A stretch of DNA of 47,059 nucleotides from assembly GCA_016217735.1 (NCBI GenBank), contig JACRGQ010000048.1, positions 1-47,059 on the forward strand, in the 5' to 3' direction. Positions within the stretch are counted from its first letter, which is position 1; each line of letters begins with the position of its first letter. The notes beneath the pieces are model-generated. The model saw nothing but the letters and a program-made list of their open reading frames with translations, had not been told where the DNA came from and searched no databases. Below are positions 41,533 to 47,059 of the stretch, in pieces. Made by a program: the position numbers and the translations under genes. Origin of the DNA: Nitrospinota bacterium. GTDB taxonomy: Bacteria > Nitrospinota_A > UBA7883 > JACRGQ01.

Positions 41533-42851
41533 CCATCATCCGGCTGCGCGAATGGCTGCTCAAAGGGCTGTTGCTCCTGTCACCCATCGCCTATGTGCCG
41601 TGGGCGGACGAGCCATACCGCGCCTTCCGCGAAGAGCTGTTCCAACTGGCGGGAGCGGGAGTATTGCTGCTCTGGCTCCACGGGCGCATCACCCGCGAAG
41701 AAGGAGGTTCCCTCTCCCCGCACGGCCTCACAACCGATTTCATCCTGTTCGTCTGCGGCGCGGCGGCGCTGCTCCTGTCGCTGTCGCTGAACGGCGGCAG
41801 TCCTTCCGCCGTCATTAACGTGGCTCTGGGGGGCATCCTGTTCCTCGCCTTTTGCAACGCCATCACGGCGGAAACCGCATTTGAATGGACGAAGCGGTTC
41901 ATCATTGCCGCGGTGTTCAACGGCGTGCTGGGCATCGCGCAATACGCCGGGTACGACCCGTTCTTCCAGAGCCTCGATCCCGCGTTTCACAATATTTACC
42001 GCCGCTATCTGGTAGCCGGCTTCATGGACAGCCCGAACATGCTGGCCCCTTTTCTCGCCTCGTTCGTGCCGCTGGCCTACGCCTTTTTCATGCTTGGCTC
42101 CACACGGCGCGATACCGTGGCATGGACATTGCGGGGCATTTTTCTGCTTGCGCCGATAGCCTTCACGCAAAACCTCGGCGCCCTTCTGGCGCTTGGCGCG
42201 GTGCTGGGGGCGATGCTTTTGTACTTCACCCTGCGCCGTCCGGCGGAGGGGAATAAAGCGGCCGCGCCCAAGCTGGCGGCAAGCTGGGCGATGGCGCTGC
42301 TGCTTATCGCCGTGGCGGCAACCGCCTATGCCCGGCAGGACGATACCACCAAACTGCTCAAGCGGCATTCGATGGACGAACGGCGGATGCAGAATGAAGC
42401 CTGCCTGATGATGTTCCGGGGCGCGCCGCTTATCGGCAAGGGGCCGGGCTTTTTTTACGCGCACTTCGAGGAATACCGCCGCGCCGTCTGGTTCGACGCC
42501 CCTCCCCTGCGCCTGCCGGACCGCCCCGCGCACCAGGCGCACAACGACTATCTCCAGCTTCTGGCCGAAGGGGGGCTGTTGGCGGCGCTCCCCTTTGGCC
42601 TCCTGCTGCTTCTATGGATGTACCGCCACGGCGCGGCGCTTCTCCGCCGCGGCCGCCACCCCCTCCCGCGCCCGAACGCGCCGCTGCTGCCCGGCGCCAT
42701 CGGCGGTTTTTGGGTGATCGCGCTCAACGGGGCGGGGAACTTCCCCTTCCACATCGCGCCGCTTGCCGTTACCGCGCTCTTCTGGGCGGCGGTGGCGGCG
42801 GTACTGATGAAAGCGCACTCCCCAAATGACAAGGGATCGACGGCATCCTGA
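41529..42851 (+). CDS. O-antigen ligase-like (Wzy_C) membrane protein
   Basis: A 440-residue protein with about ten to twelve membrane helices. The periplasmic loop motif HQAHNDYLQLLAEGGL matches the Wzy_C/O-antigen ligase signature with its catalytic His. Such proteins transfer undecaprenyl-linked glycans to lipid A core, or polymerise or transfer glycans to other acceptors. The start is GTG at 41529, coupled to the preceding TPR-like gene. No other glycan gene is adjacent, so whether it ligates LPS or glycosylates a protein cannot be said. A GTCATTCTGAG-type repeat follows 32 nt after its stop. Confidence 0.85.
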   Translation: MTIIRLREWLLKGLLLLSPIAYVPWADEPYRAFREELFQLAGAGVLLLWLHGRITREEGGSLSPHGLTTDFILFVCGAAALLLSLSLNGGSPSAVINVALGGILFLAFCNAITAETAFEWTKRFIIAAVFNGVLGIAQYAGYDPFFQSLDPAFHNIYRRYLVAGFMDSPNMLAPFLASFVPLAYAFFMLGSTRRDTVAWTLRGIFLLAPIAFTQNLGALLALGAVLGAMLLYFTLRRPAEGNKAAAPKLAASWAMALLLIAVAATAYARQDDTTKLLKRHSMDERRMQNEACLMMFRGAPLIGKGPGFFYAHFEEYRRAVWFDAPPLRLPDRPAHQAHNDYLQLLAEGGLLAALPFGLLLLLWMYRHGAALLRRGRHPLPRPNAPLLPGAIGGFWVIALNGAGNFPFHIAPLAVTALFWAAVAAVLMKAHSPNDKGSTAS

Positions 42852-42883
42852 GTCTGCTTCATATCATTGTAAGCGAAAGCTTT

Positions 42884-42956
42884 GTCATTCTGAGCGCAGC
42901 GAAGAATCTATTTCCGGAAAGAGATCCTTCGGTCGCCAACGCTCCCTCAGGATGAC
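42884..42956. repeat. GTCATTCTGAG palindromic repeat, uninterrupted copy
   Basis: A 73-bp imperfect inverted repeat from GTCATTCTGAGCGCAGCG to CTCCCTCAGGATGAC, with the central palindrome TTTCCGGAAA (42911-42920). It is the intact form of the repeat at 33827-33986 and lies in the gap between the ligase-like and kinase genes. No direct repeat flanks it. Confidence 0.8.
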
Positions 42957-43010
42957 CGGAGTTTTGGAACAAATTGTTTTCACCAGGAAGAGATGGGCTA
43001 AAATGCACCC

Positions 43011-44756
43011 ATGAGGGAAAAAGACGATGTTCGGCAATCCGCCGGGATAAAGCGCGGTGCGGAATCCGCAGGCCCGGTTTACCCTTCGCCGGCGAGGCTT
43101 TTATTCCTCGTCGTCACCTCGATATTTTCCGTCGAAATCGCCTACATGCTTTTTCTGCACAGGTTTCTGCCGCTCTCGCCTTTTCAGGAAGCATTGCTGG
43201 ACGCCTCCACGCTTGTTTTGCTAGTCACGCCCGCGCTGTACTTCTTCATTTACCGCCCCTTCGTTATCCATATAGAGGAACACAAAAAATCCGGGGAAGC
43301 CCTGCGCGGAAGCGAAGAGCAGTTCAGGGGCATCTTCGATTATTCAAAGGTGGGCGTCAACGTGCTGGGCCCCGATTACAAATACATGAAGGTCAACAGG
43401 GCATTTTGCGACATGATCGGCTACTCCGAAAAGGAACTGCTGGCGCACGATTTCAAGGGAATCACCCATCCCGGCGACATCGAGCCAAATTTGGTTCTTT
43501 CTAAAAAACTGCGCGCCGGCGAAATCGATTTCTTCCACCTGGAAAAAAGATACATCCACAAAAACGGCGGCATCGTCTGGGGCGATCTCACCGCTTCATC
43601 GGTGCGGGCGGAAGACGGAACGCTGCGGTACGTAATCGCCATTATCCAGGATATAACCGAGCGCAAGGAGGCGGAGCAGGCCCTCCTTGAGGCGAAAGAA
43701 AAAGCTGAAGAAGCCACGCGGCTCAAGGACAAGTTCGTCGCGCTGGTATCGCACGACCTGAAAACCCCGCTGACCTCGATGATCGGATTTTTGAAATTGG
43801 TGCGGCATGACGGCGCCGAACCGTTAAATGAGGGCGCAAAACTGATATTGGACAGGGGAATAGAATCCGGCAGACAGATGGTCTCCCTCATCGACGACCT
43901 GTTGACCATCAGCAGGTTCAAAACAGGCCAACTGAAACTCAACAAACAGTTCTTCGACGCCAGATATCTGGGCGCGAAGATGGCCGCCGATTATTCCCAC
44001 CTCGCCCGGCAAAAGGGAATTAAAATGGAAAATGCGATACCGGAAAACAGCCGCATTTACGGGGATAAGACGCTGCTGGCCGAGGCGGTCCAAAACCTCG
44101 TAACCAACGCCATAAAGTTCTGCTCAAGCGGCGACCGGATAACCATCTCCCTCGCGGCGGAAAGCCCGTCAACCGTTTGCGTCCGCGATACCGGCCCGGG
44201 CATCCAGCCGGATTTGCTTAAGCATATTTTCGATTACGATAAAAAAACCTCCACGCCGGGAACCGCCGGTGAAATCGGCACCGGTTTCGGCCTGCCGCTG
44301 GTCAAAGACATCATTGAGCTGCACGGAGGGGATCTGGAGGTCGACTGCACCCCCGGCAACGGGTGCCTCTTCTGCCTGAAGCTGCCGCACGTCAGCCCCA
44401 AAATCCTGCTGGTGGACGACGACAGGAATTTCCGGTATCTGCAAATACTCCTTCTGAAGGATATGAATGCCACCATCATCGAGGCGGAAAATGGGGAGGA
44501 AGCGCTGGATATGATGGCGGCCGTGCGCCCGCATTTGATCATCACCGACATCAAGATGCCGGTCATGGACGGGCTTGAACTTTTAAGAAATGTTAAAGGC
44601 CGTCCCGACATGGCGGATATTCCGGTGATCGCGGTCAGCGGCGAATTCGGCATGGAGATACGGGATACGGTCTTCAAACTGGGCGCGGATGATTTCATCA
44701 CTAAAAAAATCGACAAGGTCGATTTCCTCCCGCGGGTCAGGCGGTTCATCGGATAA
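43011..44756 (+). CDS. membrane hybrid histidine kinase (PAS-HisKA-HATPase-receiver)
   Basis: A 581-residue protein. Two membrane helices (about residues 28-48 and 62-84) have only a short loop between them. A PAS domain (about 98-218, FRGIFDYSKVGVNVLG to DITERKEAEQ) and a HisKA helix with LVSHDLKTPLTS follow. The HATPase has NAIKFCSSGDR, DTGPGIQPD and GTGFGLPLVKDI. The C-terminal receiver (about 463-581) starts ILLVDDDRNF, with the phospho-acceptor Asp in ITDIKMPVMDGLEL and Lys in FITKKID. A terminal receiver without an output domain implies phosphorelay to another protein. The periplasmic part is tiny, so PAS is the likely sensor. ATG 43011 has only a weak ribosome site. Confidence 0.93.
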   Translation: MREKDDVRQSAGIKRGAESAGPVYPSPARLLFLVVTSIFSVEIAYMLFLHRFLPLSPFQEALLDASTLVLLVTPALYFFIYRPFVIHIEEHKKSGEALRGSEEQFRGIFDYSKVGVNVLGPDYKYMKVNRAFCDMIGYSEKELLAHDFKGITHPGDIEPNLVLSKKLRAGEIDFFHLEKRYIHKNGGIVWGDLTASSVRAEDGTLRYVIAIIQDITERKEAEQALLEAKEKAEEATRLKDKFVALVSHDLKTPLTSMIGFLKLVRHDGAEPLNEGAKLILDRGIESGRQMVSLIDDLLTISRFKTGQLKLNKQFFDARYLGAKMAADYSHLARQKGIKMENAIPENSRIYGDKTLLAEAVQNLVTNAIKFCSSGDRITISLAAESPSTVCVRDTGPGIQPDLLKHIFDYDKKTSTPGTAGEIGTGFGLPLVKDIIELHGGDLEVDCTPGNGCLFCLKLPHVSPKILLVDDDRNFRYLQILLLKDMNATIIEAENGEEALDMMAAVRPHLIITDIKMPVMDGLELLRNVKGRPDMADIPVIAVSGEFGMEIRDTVFKLGADDFITKKIDKVDFLPRVRRFIG

Positions 44757-44823
44757 ATTCATTTCCAAACCGCACGCCGAACCTGGAGATGGAGAGGATG
44801 TACCCGCTGATACTTTGGGGTCA

Positions 44824-44852
44824 TGGACAAATTGTCATAACGCGTATAGCAT
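44824..44852 (+). promoter_or_regulatory. candidate sigma-70 promoter of the third kinase gene
   Basis: TGGACA (44824-44829) and TAGCAT (44847-44852) are 17 nt apart, matching five and four of six consensus bases. Transcription would start about 35 nt before ATG 44896, which has GAGGG 6 nt upstream. Three near-copies of TTTCCGAG lie between promoter and start. Confidence 0.35.
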
Positions 44853-44895
44853 AAATGGCTGACTTCCGAATTTCCGAGATTTCCGAGGGCAAAAC

Positions 44896-46953
44896 ATGGC
44901 GCAATCGATACCTTTGACCGGCAGTATCCCCATATCATCCAGTGGGGGGGCGGCGGACAATTCCCGCTTGGCCCGGCTGTTCGAGGCCCTCTCGGAAATT
45001 CTCGGCATCGCCGTCCTGCTCCTCGGAATTTCCGTCATCGCGGGATGGCTGTTCGACGTCACGTTCCTGAAAAGCATTCTTCCGGGTTTGCCGGCCATGA
45101 AGGTAAACCTCGCGGCCGGTTTCATTTTGCTTGCGGCATCGGTCTGGATGATCCAGATAAAAAGAATGCATAATCCGGCCTTCCGCCTGGCGGCGCGCCT
45201 CTGTTCCTCCACGGCCATTCTGATAGGGGTACTTACCCTCGTTGAATACCTTGCGGGATGGAACATCGGCATCGACCAACTGTTGATAACGGAAAGCCCC
45301 GGCGCGCTGTTTAACACGCATCCCGGACGGCCCTCCCCGCTGGCGGCGCTGAACCTGGTTTTGGCGGGTACGGCCATCCTGGCTGTCGACGCGCGGGCAT
45401 GGCGCGGAATCCAGCCCGGCCATGCCGCGCTGCTGGTGGCCGGGGTAACGTCGCTGCTCACGTTCATCGGCCACATCAACGGCGTTCCCCATTTCCTCCA
45501 TTTTATTCCCGAAAGCTCGGCGATAGCCTTTCACGCCACAATCGGCTTTCTGGCGCTGACGGCCGCCATCCTGTTTGCCCGCCCCGCCAACGGCCTCACC
45601 GCCATCCTGATAAGCGATACGGCGGGCGGCGTCCTTGCGCGGCGCGTGCTCCTTCCGTCCATCGTCATCATGCCTGTCCTCGACTATGCCGTTACCGCCA
45701 GCATGAATGCGGGGTTTCTGGACATCGCCAGCGAAGAAGCGATACATACCACATGGTTGATGGTGTTTTTCACCGGCATTATCGTCGTTACCGCCAAGCT
45801 CCTCGAAAAAACCGACATCCGCCGGACGCAAGCCGAAGCCGAAAGCGCGCGGCTGGCAACCGCCGTGAAATACGCCGGCGACGCGGTGGTCATCACCGGC
45901 GCCAACGGGCTGATCGAATACGCCAACCCGGCATTTGAGCTGATCACCGGCTACCGCGCCGATGAGGTCTGCGGGAAAAACCCGCGGATTCTCAAAAGCG
46001 GCCGCCATGACCGCGCCTTCTACGAAGACCTCTGGCGGGCGGTTAACGCGGGGCTGATCTGGCGCGGACGGCTCGTCAACCGCAAGAAGGACGGGTCGCT
46101 GTATGAGGAAGACATGACCATCTCCCCCATTACGGACGCGTCCGGCGCCATCCTGAACTTCGTCGCGGTCAAACGCGATGTCACCCGCGAGGCGACTTTG
46201 CAAAAATCACACGCCTATTTCACCACCATCGCTTCGCATGAACTCCGCACGCCGCTGACGAACCTGCGATTGGTGGAAACGCTGCTCAGGGAGATCGAAA
46301 TCGCCGGCCCCATGGGCGCGCGGATCGAGTATGTGCGCGGCGCGCTGCTCAAAACGATGGCGTCGTTCGACCGGGTCGTCAATGCCACCACGCTGATCGC
46401 GGACATGGCCTGGACCGGCGCCGAAAAATGTTTTACATACGATCCCATCCACCGCAACCTTTCCAAGGCGCTGGAACACGCGCGGGCCAATCTCGATGGG
46501 GAACGGCGGAACATCAGGATAGAAGCGGACATGTGGGACATCCCGCATCACGCCACCGTGCGGGGAAACCGCGCAATGATCCAGCAGGCGCTGGACGAGG
46601 TGCTTTCCAACGCCGTCAAATTCACGCCGGACGGCAAAACCATCCGCGTCCGGAGACACATCAGCGGCGGCTTGGTTCATATCGAAGTGGCCGACGAAGG
46701 GGATGGGATACCGGCGGACAAGTTGCGGGATGTGCTTATCCCCTATTACTCCCTCGAAAACCCGCTTCACCACTCGACGGGCCGTTACAAAGTCCGCGGC
46801 GGCGGCATGGGGCTGGGACTCACCATCGTCAAACTTATAATGGAGCACCACAGTGGCACGCTCACAATCGGCAGCCGGACCGATGGCGCGGGAACGTCGG
46901 TTGTCTTGAGCTTCCCCCTCGCTTCGGATGAGAACCCGCCGGTCGCCGCGTAA
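44896..46953 (+). CDS. membrane PAS histidine kinase
   Basis: A 685-residue protein. About eight membrane helices fill residues 30-305 as an integral-membrane sensor that I cannot assign to a named family. A PAS domain (about 320-435, AVVITGANGLIEYANPAFEL) and a HisKA helix with ASHELRTPLTNLRL follow. The HATPase domain has NAVKFTPDGK, DEGDGIPADK and GGGMGLGLTIVKLI. Its catalytic domain shares the motif YYSLENPLHHST with YYSLDDPLKHST in the MHYT kinase at 16560, so the two are paralogues with exchanged sensors. It has no receiver domain, and no response regulator is adjacent. The ATG has GAGGG at 6 nt. Confidence 0.9.
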   Translation: MAQSIPLTGSIPISSSGGAADNSRLARLFEALSEILGIAVLLLGISVIAGWLFDVTFLKSILPGLPAMKVNLAAGFILLAASVWMIQIKRMHNPAFRLAARLCSSTAILIGVLTLVEYLAGWNIGIDQLLITESPGALFNTHPGRPSPLAALNLVLAGTAILAVDARAWRGIQPGHAALLVAGVTSLLTFIGHINGVPHFLHFIPESSAIAFHATIGFLALTAAILFARPANGLTAILISDTAGGVLARRVLLPSIVIMPVLDYAVTASMNAGFLDIASEEAIHTTWLMVFFTGIIVVTAKLLEKTDIRRTQAEAESARLATAVKYAGDAVVITGANGLIEYANPAFELITGYRADEVCGKNPRILKSGRHDRAFYEDLWRAVNAGLIWRGRLVNRKKDGSLYEEDMTISPITDASGAILNFVAVKRDVTREATLQKSHAYFTTIASHELRTPLTNLRLVETLLREIEIAGPMGARIEYVRGALLKTMASFDRVVNATTLIADMAWTGAEKCFTYDPIHRNLSKALEHARANLDGERRNIRIEADMWDIPHHATVRGNRAMIQQALDEVLSNAVKFTPDGKTIRVRRHISGGLVHIEVADEGDGIPADKLRDVLIPYYSLENPLHHSTGRYKVRGGGMGLGLTIVKLIMEHHSGTLTIGSRTDGAGTSVVLSFPLASDENPPVAA

Positions 46954-47059
46954 ACCATCCGCGCCAACCTCCCTCCCCCCCCGGTAGGTCACACTTTCCC
47001 GGGCTGTTGCCCAAATCACTCCCGCCCATAAACCCAAATTAACAAGTTAGCAAAAACAA

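Overview
The window is GC-rich, densely packed chromosomal DNA from a Gram-negative bacterium. The outer membrane is inferred from a LolC/LolE-type lipoprotein-release permease and an O-antigen-ligase-like protein. Gene content (leuCDB-asd, a group-4-hydrogenase-like complex, bacteriohemerythrins, many histidine kinases) would fit Nitrospinota, Nitrospirota or Desulfobacterota relatives; this placement is an inference and no marker here settles it. No stretch over 300 bases lacks a gene. There is no phage, CRISPR array, transposase or plasmid gene.

Layout. 1-3.5 kb: truncated chemoreceptor, folP and a CDGSH iron-sulfur protein (all -), then a lone radical SAM/SPASM enzyme (+). 3.6-5.3 kb: grpE-dnaJ without dnaK. 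5.6-10.9 kb: five-gene membrane complex resembling hydrogenase-4/Ech and complex I, whose large subunit lacks the nickel-ligand cysteines, so it is probably an Ehr-type (hydrogenase-related) ion-translocating oxidoreductase and not a hydrogenase. 11.0-11.7 kb: three very small ORFs, two of them membrane proteins, behind a sigma-54-like promoter. 11.7-15.6 kb: leuC-leuD-leuB-asd operon (-), then tRNA-Pro(CGG). 15.9-24.3 kb: an accessory island bounded by two bacteriohemerythrin genes and holding an MHYT-PAS histidine kinase, a 1110-residue double NHL-propeller protein and a degenerate-nucleotidyltransferase/radical-SAM fusion. 24.5-28.9 kb: ECF sigma factor, small regulators, tsaB, a zinc-finger anti-sigma-like protein and a CoA-binding protein. 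29.1-32.4 kb: argD-argF-argG. 32.6-33.8 kb: LolC/E-like permease. 34.0-40.7 kb: a (-) run corA, alaS, glycosyltransferase, queC, glycosyltransferase-like gene, methyltransferase. 40.8-42.9 kb: TPR-like protein plus O-antigen-ligase-like protein. 43.0-47.0 kb: two more membrane histidine kinases, one with a receiver domain.

The most unusual signal is non-coding. Four intergenic elements (1849-1940, 28946-29070, 32423-32515, 33861-33953) share one four-hairpin plan: an outer palindrome, a hairpin opening with TTGG, a 6-8 nt purine-rich linker, a second hairpin and another outer palindrome. In the best two copies the outer palindromes are perfect terminal inverted repeats within each copy but have different sequence between copies. 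One copy sits inside another kind of palindromic repeat, close to its centre, and that composite is flanked by an identical 19-bp direct repeat that duplicates the 3' overlap of two convergent genes. A separate ~150-bp direct repeat brackets the MHYT kinase.

Working together: the hemerythrins and MHYT kinase suggest sensing of oxygen or another diatomic gas. The Ehr complex would couple an unknown redox reaction to ion pumping. The leu, asd and arg genes make amino acids. alaS, queC, tsaB and tRNA-Pro belong to translation and tRNA modification.
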